This document shows positions 52,043 to 61,255 of a DNA stretch of 64,000 nucleotides, piece by piece. The stretch is from Holophaga sp. (GTDB lineage Bacteria > Acidobacteriota > Holophagae > Holophagales > Holophagaceae). Under the pieces are notes generated by a model, which made no database searches, was not told the origin of the DNA, and was given only the letters and a program-made list of their open reading frames with translations. The stretch is taken from assembly GCA_016715205.1 (NCBI GenBank), contig JADKBC010000007.1, forward strand, positions 1-64,000. The letters are read 5' to 3'. Within the stretch, counting starts at the first letter, position 1; every line of letters begins with the position of its first letter. The position numbers and the translations under genes were made by a program.

Positions 52043-53128
52043 CTAGTTGGTGGGCGTTTCGATCTTCCGGGTATCGATGTGGCCACCAATGACGGTGATA
52101 TCAATTTCCACGCGGCGATTCTTGGCTTGGCCTTCTTTGGTGGTGTTATCGGCCAGGGGGACATCGGGGCCGGAACCCTCGGTGCGGATGGAGGTCTTGG
52201 GAATGCCTGCCTCCACCAGGATTTTGGCCACTGCGTCCGCGCGACGCTTGCTCAGGGCCTTGTTGAAGGAGGCTTTGCCCACGGAACTCGTATGGCCACT
52301 CACGAGCAGCGCATAGGCGCCCTTGTAGGCCTTCAGGCTTTCGGCCACCTGCTGAATGGCCTTCACGCCTTCGGGGGAGACATCGTTCTTGCCATTGGCG
52401 AAATGCAGTACGGCCTCGTCCAGAACGATCTTGGCAGGCGGTGGTGGCGGGGGCGGAGGAGGCGGTTCCACTGGCACGACTTTCGGCGGTTCCGGTGCCG
52501 GAGGTGGTGGTGGCGGTGGGGGCGGTTCGACCGCAGGAGGAGGTGGCGGTACGGGAGCTGGCTTCGGCTCGGGAGTTGGAGCTGGAGCGGGCGCGGGGGC
52601 CTTCGGGCCACCGTCGCTCCAGGCGTAACCGATGCCTACCAGAACGAGGCCTTCCCGGAAATTGGTGGTGGGCAAGCCCACGTGAATATATTTGGCATCC
52701 GCCTGGAAGACAAAATGTTCTGAAAGCTTGCCCATGATGCCTGCGCCCACATGGAAATTGAGCTTGGTGGCATCTTTGGCAATGAAGGGCGGATGGATGC
52801 GGCTACCGCCAAGGCCAGCGGCAAGATAGGGATACCAAGTTTCGGCGCCCGGGCGGAGGTTGAAGAGCACCGAGCCTAAGCCCAGGTATTCGCGTCCGGA
52901 TTGATCAATGTACCGGAAATCCTGGTCCGCGTGCACGGCCTTCAGATCCAGACCCCACCGGTTGTCAAACCAATGGCCTGCGCCAAGGCCATAGGCGAGA
53001 CCATTTTTATAGATATCTCCGCTGCGGCTGAAGGTACCTCCAACCTGTACCGTGCCGTAGGTCAGCCCTTCCTGGGCGGCAAGGCTGAGGGCCGTGCCCA
53101 CCAGCAAAAGGCTTGCGATTATTTTCAT
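52043..53128 (-). CDS. OmpA-family outer-membrane protein with long proline-rich linker
   Basis: 361 residues; AGGAGGGTTC before ATG 53128. Signal peptide MKIIASLLLVGTALSLAAQ, an eight-strand barrel (LTYGTVQVGGTFSRSGDIYK, WYPYLAAGLGGSRIHPPFIA, EGLVLVGIGYAWSDG), about 55 residues of Pro/Ala/Glu linker with runs of up to ten prolines, and an OmpA domain (VLHFANGKNDVSPEGVKAIQ, SGHTSSVGKASFNKALSKRR, GQAKNRRVEI). At the peptidoglycan-contact position it has Ser (HTSS) where most family members have Asp (HTDN), so wall binding may be weak. Normal length. Confidence 0.88.
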   Translation of the reverse strand: MKIIASLLLVGTALSLAAQEGLTYGTVQVGGTFSRSGDIYKNGLAYGLGAGHWFDNRWGLDLKAVHADQDFRYIDQSGREYLGLGSVLFNLRPGAETWYPYLAAGLGGSRIHPPFIAKDATKLNFHVGAGIMGKLSEHFVFQADAKYIHVGLPTTNFREGLVLVGIGYAWSDGGPKAPAPAPAPTPEPKPAPVPPPPPAVEPPPPPPPPPAPEPPKVVPVEPPPPPPPPPPAKIVLDEAVLHFANGKNDVSPEGVKAIQQVAESLKAYKGAYALLVSGHTSSVGKASFNKALSKRRADAVAKILVEAGIPKTSIRTEGSGPDVPLADNTTKEGQAKNRRVEIDITVIGGHIDTRKIETPTN

Positions 53129-53259
53129 GAACCCTCCTTTTAAGCGACTTCTTTGGGTTAAAGGCACGCTAACGAATGGTGTTTACGTCGGCGATTCCTC
53201 CGACAATCTTGAGTTTGAGATGCCAGAGGACTTGTCTTTGTCCCTGAATGGGGAGGGGA

Positions 53260-53655
53260 TCAGCGCTGAATTTTCAAAGTGTCCCAACCCTCTTTGGGAT
53301 GGAAACGAACCCGCCATCCAGCCCATGAAACCCTTTGAAACGAAACGCTCCCCGGCCAGGGAATGCGGTCCAGGTAGGTTCGCAGGGCCTGTTGCAGGCG
53401 CAGTCGCTGTTCGTACGAAAGGGCCGTATCTGCTGCGGTCCAGGCCCCGGGGCGGCGGGCCTTGACTTCCACCAGGCGCAGCTCGTTGCCTCTGGCCATG
53501 AGCAGGTCCAGTTCAAAGCGACCGACTTTCAGGTTCTCCACCACCAGATCCCAACCCCTTAACCACAGCAGCCAAAGGGTGGCTCGCTCCGCCAAACGGC
53601 CGCTCCGCCGGGCGCGGCGGCCTTGCTGGCTCAGTTGGCGATTGGCAGCGGGCAT
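53260..53655 (-). CDS. YraN-family (UPF0102) endonuclease-like protein
   Basis: 131 residues from the ATG at 53655; a longer frame reaches 53826 but overlaps uvrC and lacks family similarity. Restriction-endonuclease-like fold: RRSGRLAERATLWLLWLRGWD, FELDLLMARGNELRLVEVKAR with the D..EVK catalytic pattern, and YEQRLRLQQALRTYL. YraN proteins are widely conserved and thought to act in DNA processing, without a settled role. Divergent from uvrC with about 155 bases between starts. Confidence 0.85.
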   Translation of the reverse strand: MPAANRQLSQQGRRARRSGRLAERATLWLLWLRGWDLVVENLKVGRFELDLLMARGNELRLVEVKARRPGAWTAADTALSYEQRLRLQQALRTYLDRIPWPGSVSFQRVSWAGWRVRFHPKEGWDTLKIQR

Positions 53656-53812
53656 CGGAAAGTCAGGATAGCTGGGTAAAAAGGTTTGGGCCAACCCGCT
53701 ATCCTGGCTCCATGCATACGCGCAGGGGATCTCTCTGTCTGAGCCAATGGGACTGTTCCGCCATTGGTTGGCGGTAGCTGTGGTGATTCGGACGAACACG
53801 GAAAAGAGCCCC

Positions 53813-55591
53813 GTGCTCAAACGCAAACTGGCGGACCTGCCCCGATCACCCGGGGTGTACCTCTATCGGGACCAAGAGGACAACCTGCTCTATGTGGGCA
53901 AGGCAAAGGTGTTACGCAACCGGGTGAAAAGCTACTTCCAACAGCAGAATCTGGATGCCAAAACCCGCCGCCTGGTGGGGCGCATCTGGGATCTGGAATT
54001 CATCGTCTGCGAAACCGAACTCGAAGCCCTGGTGCTGGAAAACAACCTCATCAAGGAACACTTCCCGCCCTTCAATATCCTGCTGCGGGACGACAAGAGC
54101 TACCCGTACGTGAAGCTCACCTGGAAGGATCCTTTCCCCCAGGTTTTTGTAACCAGACGGGTGGTAAAGGATGGCTCCCTGTATTTCGGACCCTTTTTCC
54201 CCGCCAGCACCGCCTACCGTACCGCTGAGCTGGTGTACCGCTTTTTCCAGCTGCGGGATTGCGATCTTGTGATTGATGGCCAGCGGGCGCGGGCCTGCAT
54301 GAAGTACCAACTGCACCGGTGCACCGCGCCGTGTATCGGCGTGGTGAATGCCGAAACCTATCGGGAGCAGGCGAAGGAGGCCCGGCTGTTTCTCGAAGGT
54401 AAGCGCGATGAATTGAAATCACGGTTGGAAACCGCCATGTGGAAGGCCGCGGAAAACCATGCCTTCGAGCAGGCGGCCCAGCACCGGGATGCGCTCCTCC
54501 AACTGGATGCCTGGTTCACCAAGCAGAAGGTGGCGACGGTGGATCAGGATGATACGGACCTCTTTGGCAGCGCGGTGCTGGATGGCCGCGCCTGTATCCA
54601 CCGACTGGTGATGCGCGAAGGGCGCATGGTGGGGCGCAAAGAATATCTGCTGGATGAGGTGGAAGCCTTTGATGGTGCACTCCTGGCCCAAGTTCTGCAG
54701 CGAATCTATGCCACCGAGCCGGTGCCGGCCCGGATTCTGGTGGAAGTGGAGCCCGAGGATGCGGAACTGCTGCGCGATTGGCTGGGCGGGATGCGGGGCG
54801 CCAAGCCCGTCATTCATGTGCCCCAGCGCGGCGAAAAGGTTGAATTGTTGGCCATGGCCCAGGAAAACGCGCGGCTGGCACTGGAGCGGAAATTCGAGCC
54901 CGCACGCCTCAATCAGGCGGTGCTGGAGGGACTGCAGGCTTTCCTGGGCCTGGCCCACCTGCCGCGCCGCATCGAATGCTTCGATATCAGCCATGGCCAA
55001 GGACGCGAGGTGGTTTCTTCCTGTGTGGTGTTCACCGATGGTTTTCCCGATAAGGCGAATTACCGTCGCTTCAAGCTCACCAACGAACAGAACGACGATT
55101 TCGCCAACATGCAGGAAACGGTCACGCGCAGGTATCGGCGGATGAAGGAAGAGAATCGAGAACTGCCTGATCTGGTGCTGATCGACGGTGGCCTGGGCCA
55201 ATTACACGTGGCCCAGGAGGCCCTGCACGGGTTGGAGCTGGATCACCTGGAATTGGGTTCCCTGGCCAAGAAAGAAGAACTGGTCTACCGGCCAGGATCC
55301 TCGGAGCCCTTGCGCATTCCCAAATCCAGCCCCGTGCTGCAATTGCTCCAGCGGGTGCGGGATGAGGCGCATCGCTTTGCCATCACCTATCACCGAGCCC
55401 TGCGCGCCAAGCGTACCCTGCAGACGGAATTGACGCAGATTCCTGGCATTGGTGAACTCACCGCCAAGAAACTGTTGCAGCACTTCGGCAGCGTTACCAA
55501 GGTGCGCGAAGCGGACACCCAGGACCTGGAAGCCGCCGTGGGCAAGGCTGCGGCCCGCAAAATAGAAACCTGGCGGGCTGGGGCTATTTGA
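53813..55591 (+). CDS. uvrC: Excinuclease ABC subunit C
   Basis: About 592 residues. The GTG at 53813 is preferred (GGAAAAGAG in front, and the family begins at LKRKLADLPRSPGVYL); an ATG at 53747 in frame would add 22 residues without a ribosome site. UvrC makes both incisions in nucleotide excision repair. GIY-YIG domain (SPGVYLYRDQEDNLLYVGKA, KSYFQQQ), the UVR helix region (about 200-235), the RNase H-like endonuclease domain (RRIECFDISHGQGREVVSSC, LVLIDGGLGQLHVAQEAL) and tandem helix-hairpin-helix at the end (QIPGIGELTAKKLLQHFGSV). Cys residues of the usual cluster (CMKYQLHRCTAPC) are present. Confidence 0.93.
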   Translation: MLKRKLADLPRSPGVYLYRDQEDNLLYVGKAKVLRNRVKSYFQQQNLDAKTRRLVGRIWDLEFIVCETELEALVLENNLIKEHFPPFNILLRDDKSYPYVKLTWKDPFPQVFVTRRVVKDGSLYFGPFFPASTAYRTAELVYRFFQLRDCDLVIDGQRARACMKYQLHRCTAPCIGVVNAETYREQAKEARLFLEGKRDELKSRLETAMWKAAENHAFEQAAQHRDALLQLDAWFTKQKVATVDQDDTDLFGSAVLDGRACIHRLVMREGRMVGRKEYLLDEVEAFDGALLAQVLQRIYATEPVPARILVEVEPEDAELLRDWLGGMRGAKPVIHVPQRGEKVELLAMAQENARLALERKFEPARLNQAVLEGLQAFLGLAHLPRRIECFDISHGQGREVVSSCVVFTDGFPDKANYRRFKLTNEQNDDFANMQETVTRRYRRMKEENRELPDLVLIDGGLGQLHVAQEALHGLELDHLELGSLAKKEELVYRPGSSEPLRIPKSSPVLQLLQRVRDEAHRFAITYHRALRAKRTLQTELTQIPGIGELTAKKLLQHFGSVTKVREADTQDLEAAVGKAAARKIETWRAGAI

Positions 55592-56406
55592 CTTCCATGG
55601 CCTTCAAGTCTTTCTTGGCGGCGACACTGCCGGCCTCGGCAGCCTTGCGGGTACCAGCGCAGGCCTTCTTCGGTGTTCTTGGGCACGTTCATGCCGTAGA
55701 AGTACATCACGCCCAGGGTGCGCATGGCCGCGGCGTCACCTTTTTCAGCCTTGTCGTAATAGGGACGAAGATTCGGCGGAATGACGACGGGAGGGGGTGC
55801 TTCGGGAGGCGCGGCGGCGGCCGGACTGGGGGAAGGGGCAACGGCGGGCACGTCGGTGGCAGGCTTCTCCTTCCGAAGCATTGGCAGCACCACCAAGGTG
55901 CCGCCGAAACCCACGCCCAGCAATACCGCAGCCCCAAGGGCCCAGCCCCACCAGGGCGCTCGTTTCTGGGGAGCAGGCTGAGGTGGCAGCGGCTGTTTTA
56001 AATAGTAGGAATCTGGAATGACCTGGGTTTGCAAAGGATCCGCAGCCGGAGCTCCTACCGGCAGCACCTGGGTGGTGGGCAAGGATTCAGGCAGGGGTTC
56101 CCCCACCTTGAGGAGTTGGGTCGCTTCGATGGCTGGCTGGGTGGACAGGATTTGAGTGCTGGCCATGACTGGGGGCGGTAGGGGCTCCCCGGCCTTCATG
56201 GCCACGGTGGCTTCAGGATCCCCCAGAATCGCCCTAATTTCTGAGTCGGCTTCGCGCAGGGCCACTTGCAGGGGCAGTGCCTGGGTGGAATCCTCGCCCG
56301 GGGGCGGGGGCGGCTCCAACATGGAGAGTTCAGGTGGGAGGATCCCCATGGGTTCGGTGGAATCCGTGGGAATGGAAATTCTTACGGTCGCTTTGCTTTC
56401 GTCCAT
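55390..56406 (-). CDS. Membrane protein with Sel1-like repeat, frameshifted end
   Basis: As read, 338 residues, but the true end is probably at 55584. Cytoplasmic Pro/Glu/Thr-rich N-terminal 160 residues with many TQ pairs (ATQLLKVGEPLPESLPTTQV), one membrane helix (WWGWALGAAVLLGVGFGGTLVVL), a Pro/Ala linker, then a Sel1-like repeat (YYDKAEKGDAAAMRTLGVMY, NTEEGLRWY). After GLRWY the frame becomes nonsense; the expected RKAAEAGSVAAKKDLKAMEV is in the next frame. One extra base in the GGG run at 55649-55651 causes it, and the false tail runs antisense into uvrC. The TQ-rich part resembles FHA or kinase phosphorylation targets (inference). Confidence 0.7.
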   Translation of the reverse strand: MDESKATVRISIPTDSTEPMGILPPELSMLEPPPPPGEDSTQALPLQVALREADSEIRAILGDPEATVAMKAGEPLPPPVMASTQILSTQPAIEATQLLKVGEPLPESLPTTQVLPVGAPAADPLQTQVIPDSYYLKQPLPPQPAPQKRAPWWGWALGAAVLLGVGFGGTLVVLPMLRKEKPATDVPAVAPSPSPAAAAPPEAPPPVVIPPNLRPYYDKAEKGDAAAMRTLGVMYFYGMNVPKNTEEGLRWYPQGCRGRQCRRQERLEGHGSQIAPARQVSILRAAALPTAASRSWVSASRTLVTLPKCCNSFLAVSSPMPGICVNSVCRVRLARRAR

Positions 56407-56471
56407 GGCCTTTTCCGGGGAGTGGAGCCCTCAGCATAGCGCCCAGCTTCCCGCGAAGACCAGTTCTGGAA

Positions 56472-57254
56472 TCAGGCTGCCTGGACGCGGATCTCGCCAA
56501 AGGCTTCGGACTGCACCAGCTTCACCTTGCCGGTACGCATGAGTTCGAGAAGGGCCAGGAACGTGATCACGAGATCGTCTCGGGTCTGGGCGGTGGCCAA
56601 CAGGCCACTGAAGGGCAGCCACAGCCCTCCGTCCAGTTCCTTTAAGACCTCTGCAATGCGCTGATCCAAGGTCTTGGGGGCCGTGCGCACTTCCACCGGT
56701 GGCGGCGGCAGCATGCGCTTGAGCGCTTCCCGGTAGGCACCCAGCAGATCCACCAACGTGGCCCTTATGGGTTGGTCTTCCACCCGGCTGTGCTCCTGGA
56801 TATCCACGCCCTGGGTGAACACCACGGATTGCCATTCGCCTTCCCGCAGCACCAGTTCCTTGGTGGCTTCCTTCACAGCCTGATAGCTGATCAGGCGTTG
56901 GATCAGTTCTTCGCGGGGATCCAGCTCCTCGCCGTTCTCCGTCGGAGGGGATGGCAGCATCAGCCGCGATTTGATCTGGATAAGCTGCGCCGCCATGGCG
57001 ATGAATTCCGCGGCAATTTCCAGGTTCAGTTCTTCCATGAGCAGCAGATAGTCCATGTACTGCCGCGTGACGTCGGCCATGGGCAGATCCAGGATGTCCA
57101 GCTTGTGCTCACGGATCAGGTGCAGCAGCAGATCGAGCGGACCCTCGAAGGCATCCAATTGCAGGGAAAGATCCCGGAATTTGGTTTCAAAGCCCTTGGG
57201 GGGCTCAAAGGTCCGGGAGACTTCGGCTGGGGCTTCCTGGGGCGTTTCGTCCAT
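56472..57254 (-). CDS. scpA: Segregation and condensation protein A
   Basis: 260 residues. ScpA is the kleisin that bridges SMC heads and works with ScpB in chromosome condensation. Family marks: FEGPLDLLLHLIREHKLDIL, MADVTRQYMDYLLLMEELNL, EFIAMAAQLIQIKSRLMLP, and the C-terminal winged-helix segment VITFLALLELMRTGKVKLVQ. Residues 1-35 are variable. The upstream region toward lipA is 65 bases and divergent. ScpB is not in the window on this side, although it is often downstream; here the next gene on the strand is the Sel1 protein. Confidence 0.92.
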   Translation of the reverse strand: MDETPQEAPAEVSRTFEPPKGFETKFRDLSLQLDAFEGPLDLLLHLIREHKLDILDLPMADVTRQYMDYLLLMEELNLEIAAEFIAMAAQLIQIKSRLMLPSPPTENGEELDPREELIQRLISYQAVKEATKELVLREGEWQSVVFTQGVDIQEHSRVEDQPIRATLVDLLGAYREALKRMLPPPPVEVRTAPKTLDQRIAEVLKELDGGLWLPFSGLLATAQTRDDLVITFLALLELMRTGKVKLVQSEAFGEIRVQAA

Positions 57255-57319
57255 GGGTTCATTCTACCCTTTCCCAATTCCCTGGAGAGAAAGCCCCTGG
57301 ATCCGGCATCGTAATAGGT

Positions 57320-58213
57320 ATGGCGCGTCCCCCTGTCCTTCCTGGCCCCCGCCCGTCGTGGCTGAAGATCAAAGTTCCCGCGGCGGAAGTGACCGCCGAA
57401 GTGGAGCGGTTGATGCGCTCCAAGAAGCTCGTCACCGTTTGCGAAGAGGCCCGCTGTCCTAATCAGCACGAATGCTGGGGAGTGCATCGCACGGCCACCT
57501 TCATGCTCCTGGGCGAGGTATGCACCCGCCATTGCGGATTCTGCAACATCGGCAAGGGCAAACCTGGCGAAGTGGACCCCGGCGAGCCCCAGCGGGTGGC
57601 CGAGGCGGTGGCGACGCTGGGTTTGAAGTTCTCCGTGGTGACCAGTGTGAACCGCGATGATTTGCCCGATGGCGGGGCCGATCATTTTGCCCAGACCATT
57701 CGCTGGATCCGCACGCTGCTGCCTGAATGCGGCGTGGAAGTGCTGATTCCTGATTTTCAAGGCCGGGAAGCTGATCTGCATACCGTGTTGGCAGCCAAGC
57801 CTGACGTGCTCAATCACAACGTGGAAACCATTCCGCGCCTGTACAAGCGCGTACGCCCCGACGCCAACTACGGCCAGAGCATGATGTTGCTTGCGCGGGC
57901 CGCCTCGTGGCGAGATGCCTATGCGCCCTCCATGCGCACCAAGAGCGGCATCATGGTGGGCCTGGGCGAGCAGCCCGAGGAAGTGCTGGATCTGATGAAG
58001 GATTGGCGCGAGAGCCGGGTGGACATCGCCACCATCGGCCAGTACCTGCCACCCTCGGAACATCATCTGCCCCTTGTGCGCTTTGTGGAGCCCGAGGAAT
58101 TCGAGCTGTATCGGCGTAAGGGCCAGGAGATGGGGTTCCAGAAGGTGCAATCGGCACCCCTGGTGCGCAGCAGTTACCACGCAGCGGAGAGTTTTGCGCC
58201 TGCGGCAGGATGA
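57320..58213 (+). CDS. lipA: Lipoyl synthase
   Basis: 297 residues. Radical SAM enzyme inserting two sulfurs into octanoyl groups on E2 and GcvH proteins. The auxiliary cluster motif CEEARCPNQHECW (CX4CX5C), the radical SAM motif CTRHCGFCNIGKG, and the SxxDxRSSY-like end (VRSSYHAAE, with Ser ligand of the auxiliary cluster) are complete. Also VTSVNRDDLPDGGADHFA and NHNVETIPRLYKRVRPDANY. Normal length. No lipB adjacent. Divergent from scpA with 65 bases between. Confidence 0.95.
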   Translation: MARPPVLPGPRPSWLKIKVPAAEVTAEVERLMRSKKLVTVCEEARCPNQHECWGVHRTATFMLLGEVCTRHCGFCNIGKGKPGEVDPGEPQRVAEAVATLGLKFSVVTSVNRDDLPDGGADHFAQTIRWIRTLLPECGVEVLIPDFQGREADLHTVLAAKPDVLNHNVETIPRLYKRVRPDANYGQSMMLLARAASWRDAYAPSMRTKSGIMVGLGEQPEEVLDLMKDWRESRVDIATIGQYLPPSEHHLPLVRFVEPEEFELYRRKGQEMGFQKVQSAPLVRSSYHAAESFAPAAG

Positions 58214-58439
58214 CGGAAAAACGGAGTCATCTCTGACCATTGGGGAAGAAACTGACAGGGGTAGAAGCCCTGGGTTCAAGCAGGTTGCCCCACTTTTTTT
58301 AACTGTGAATCGCTTGTATCAGCCTCTGCTGGATTTACCCATTCTGGGAATACTGGAAAGGCCCTAAAAAAGGTCCATCTGCGGACGATCGGTTCTCTTC
58401 CCCTTGTGCCTATTTGATTTTCCGTTCCAGACTCCTTGC

Positions 58440-59384
58440 ATGCCTAAGCTCGCCGTCATCCATCACCGCCATGAAGACTGGGTGGCCGCCCTGTCGGAAG
58501 CCGAACCGCGTTTGGAGATTCGGGGCTGGCACCCCCGGGAAGCCATGGCGGCTGATCCGGATTGGTTGGCGCAGGCAGAGGCGCTCTTTACCTGGCGGTT
58601 CCCCGAGGGGTTTCTGGCCAGGATGCCCAAGCTCCATTGGATTCAGAACGGTGGGGCAGGGGTGGACCATTTGGTGCACCATCCCGAAATTGGGCCGGAG
58701 GTTTTGATTACCCGCGCCGATGGCCAGTTCGGGCTGTGGATGGCACGCTACGTGTGTGGGCATCTGCTCGCAGAGGCCCAACGGCTGAATGCGTGCCACG
58801 CCGCGCAGCTGGAAAGCCGTTGGGAGGGCAAACTACTGCCCGAGGATCTTAGCGGCCAGATCGCCCTGGTGGTTGGCTTTGGCCGCATTGGCCGCCAGAT
58901 TGGACGGGCGCTGCGGGAATTGGGCCTGGAGGTCCACGGCATTGTCAGGACCGCGCGCTCCGATGACGAATTCCCCTTGCATGGCCTTGCAGATCTTTCC
59001 CAACACCTGCCAAGCGCTCGGTTATTGGTGCTTTGCGCGCCGCTCACCGAAGCAACCCGTGGCATGGTGGACGCACGATTGCTGAGCCAAGGGCACCCTG
59101 GGCTGACCCTGATCAATGTGGGCCGTGGCGATCAAGTGGTGGAGCCGGACCTGCTGGATGCCTTGGACGAAGGGCGCCTGGGGCGCGCGGTATTGGATGT
59201 TTTCTCGGTGGAGCCCTTGGCTGCGGAATCACCGCTTTGGCGTCATCCCAAGATCACCCTCACGCCCCACCACAGTGGCCCTTCCACCCCACGGGCCATG
59301 ATTCCCGATTTGCTGGATAACCTGCGCCGTTATGCGGAAGGCCGCTCCCTCGTGGAAACCGTGGATCGGGTCAGGGGTTATTGA
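58440..59384 (+). CDS. D-2-hydroxyacid dehydrogenase
   Basis: 314 residues from the ATG at 58440; the ribosome site is poor. Rossmann fold with VVGFGRIGRQIGRAL for NAD(P), catalytic region with Arg in LCAPLTEATRGM, INVGRGDQVVEPDLLDAL and the acid-base His in LTPHHSGPSTP. The GxGxxGxxx(17)R pattern ending with Arg in VRTAR suggests NADPH preference. Substrate probably glyoxylate, hydroxypyruvate or another 2-oxo acid. The stop overlaps the next start as TGATG. Confidence 0.87.
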   Translation: MPKLAVIHHRHEDWVAALSEAEPRLEIRGWHPREAMAADPDWLAQAEALFTWRFPEGFLARMPKLHWIQNGGAGVDHLVHHPEIGPEVLITRADGQFGLWMARYVCGHLLAEAQRLNACHAAQLESRWEGKLLPEDLSGQIALVVGFGRIGRQIGRALRELGLEVHGIVRTARSDDEFPLHGLADLSQHLPSARLLVLCAPLTEATRGMVDARLLSQGHPGLTLINVGRGDQVVEPDLLDALDEGRLGRAVLDVFSVEPLAAESPLWRHPKITLTPHHSGPSTPRAMIPDLLDNLRRYAEGRSLVETVDRVRGY

Positions 59385-61255
59385 TGGTGGAGACTTGGCT
59401 GCTGGGACACCTGGATCAAGCCCCTCCGCCGGGCAGTCCGGAGGCCTTTGCCTGGTTGGAACAACTATTGGAATGGCTCCAGGAGGCGGATGGAGGGGCG
59501 CGAATGCTTCGGCTTCAGGCGTTGGAAGCCGCCTTTGCCGCCCAGCCAGAGCGGGAAATTGCCTTTGTGGCCGCGATCAGTGCCCTTCGCACCGTGCGGC
59601 TACTGGCCGAAGCCGGGCTGCCTGAGCATGGGAGCCTGACCGGCGAAGTGCTAAGGCGGTTATTCGCTAAATTGCTGCCCAGCCTGGACCGGGAGGACGA
59701 CCTCTTGGCCTTGCTGGAGCGTTTGGAACCGGTGGCCGCAGATGCCGAGTGGCTGGAGGCACTGCCTTCCGAATGCCTGGCGCGCTGGGGTCTGCGACTT
59801 AACCTTGCTCCCGCGGATCACCGGGAAGCGGTGCGCCTGTTGGGGATGCGGATCGCAGGGCTGGGGTTGGATCACGGCTTGCTGGCCCTGGGAGATGGCA
59901 CTGTCGGTGAACCCTTCTTGAACCTTCCCAGCTCAGTGGATGCTTGGGCGCAGGCGCCGGACGAGGCTGCCACCCAGCGAGTCCTGGCCCTCATCAATCA
60001 GGCTCGGTCCAGGGTGGCAGGGGTCAATGCCCACCTGGATGATCGCGGCGTATCCACGGACCTCGTGTTCCGATTGGATCTGCTCAGTGCCAAGCTGGAT
60101 CGCCTGGAATGTCTGTTGGAAACTCCGGACGTGCGGTTGGCGGCAGGGCTGGTGTGCGGCGTGGCCGAAGGGCGCAGCGTGATTGCCTTTCTGCGGGCCA
60201 GTTCCCGCCGATTGGCGCGGAAGATCGCAGAGCAGACCGGGGAAACCGGAGAACACTATCTGGTGCATGATCGACGGGATTTCCATGCCCTGGGGCTGGC
60301 GGCCATGGGGGGTGGTCTGCTCACGGCCTTCACGGCGCTATTCAAGGTGATGGTGGCTGGCCTGGGGTTGGCCCCGGGTTTGGAAGGCCTAGCCCAGGCT
60401 GCCAATTACGGTTCCAGCTTCCTGATCATGCAGTTCTCTCACTTAGCCCTCGCCTCCAAAATGCCCGCCCTGACAGCTTCTTCCCTGGCTGCGGCCTTGG
60501 AGCGGGAGGATGGTCAAGCGCAGGAAATTGCCCTGGTGGCCGCCATTTGCCGTGGGCAGGTGGTCACCACCCTCGGCAACTTGGCGGTGGCGCTGCCCGC
60601 AGCGCTGCTGCTCGATTTGGGTTGGCAGTTGGTGTCGGGGCACCCCTTTCTGCATGCGGAAAAGGCCGCGATCGCGCTGGCCAGCCTGCATCCATTTCAT
60701 TCCTGGACGATTCCCTTCGCGGCGGCCACGGGGGTGCTGCTCTGGCTCTCCAGTCTGGCAGCGGGCTGGGCGGGCAACTGGTCGGCCCATCGTCGTCTGC
60801 CCGAGGCCGTGGCACGCAGTCCCCGGGCCCGGCGCTGGTTGGGGCGGGCGCGGGCCATTCGGGTGGCTGGGTTGCTTGAACATCATTTCAGCGGCACGGT
60901 GGGGAACCTGACCTTGGGGCTGCTGCTCGGTTTTCTGCCTTTCCTCCTCTCCTTCCTCGGTCTGCCGCTGGAAGTCCGGCACGTCACCCTGTCCACGGCG
61001 ACCCTTGGGTTTGCCTGGGGGCATCAGGTTGCGATGGGCACGGTCCAGATCGGCCCTCTGATCTGGGCTGCCGTGGGGGTGCTGATCATCGGAATGCTCA
61101 ATATCGGGGTGGCCTTCGCCCTGAGCTTGCGTCTTGCGGTGCAGTCCCGGGGCCTTAGTGCGGGTGGTCGGAAGGATCTGATCTGGGCATTGGTCCGGGC
61201 GCTCCTGCGGAACCCCTTGCGTTTCTTGGTGCCGTTGAACAAGGAGGTACCGTGA
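59384..61255 (+). CDS. Gcr-family membrane protein (annotated site-specific recombinase)
   Basis: 623 residues from ATG 59384. Despite the family name (Gcr of Neisseria, PF10136) there is no recombinase motif: the N-terminal 290 residues are helical and soluble (DREDDLLALLERLEPVAADA, QARSRVAGVNAHLDDRGVST, RLDLLSAKLDRLECLLETPD), and the C-terminal half is membrane-embedded (LGLAAMGGGLLTAFTALFKVMVAG, FLIMQFSHLALASKMPALTA, LALPAALLLDLGWQL, FAAATGVLLWLSSLAAGWAG, LGLLLGFLPFLLSFLGLPLE, IWAAVGVLIIGMLNIGVAFA). The FSGTVGNLTLGLLLG and GHQVAMGTV segments are conserved in the family. Its true function is not established. Overlaps both neighbours, hence one operon with the dehydrogenase and Dtd. Confidence 0.85.
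   Translation: MVETWLLGHLDQAPPPGSPEAFAWLEQLLEWLQEADGGARMLRLQALEAAFAAQPEREIAFVAAISALRTVRLLAEAGLPEHGSLTGEVLRRLFAKLLPSLDREDDLLALLERLEPVAADAEWLEALPSECLARWGLRLNLAPADHREAVRLLGMRIAGLGLDHGLLALGDGTVGEPFLNLPSSVDAWAQAPDEAATQRVLALINQARSRVAGVNAHLDDRGVSTDLVFRLDLLSAKLDRLECLLETPDVRLAAGLVCGVAEGRSVIAFLRASSRRLARKIAEQTGETGEHYLVHDRRDFHALGLAAMGGGLLTAFTALFKVMVAGLGLAPGLEGLAQAANYGSSFLIMQFSHLALASKMPALTASSLAAALEREDGQAQEIALVAAICRGQVVTTLGNLAVALPAALLLDLGWQLVSGHPFLHAEKAAIALASLHPFHSWTIPFAAATGVLLWLSSLAAGWAGNWSAHRRLPEAVARSPRARRWLGRARAIRVAGLLEHHFSGTVGNLTLGLLLGFLPFLLSFLGLPLEVRHVTLSTATLGFAWGHQVAMGTVQIGPLIWAAVGVLIIGMLNIGVAFALSLRLAVQSRGLSAGGRKDLIWALVRALLRNPLRFLVPLNKEVP

Noticed and set aside
52360..52600. GC-rich repetitive block resembling a microsatellite
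   Set aside because: It encodes the proline-rich linker of the OmpA protein at 52043-53128, in frame and without stops, so it is coding.
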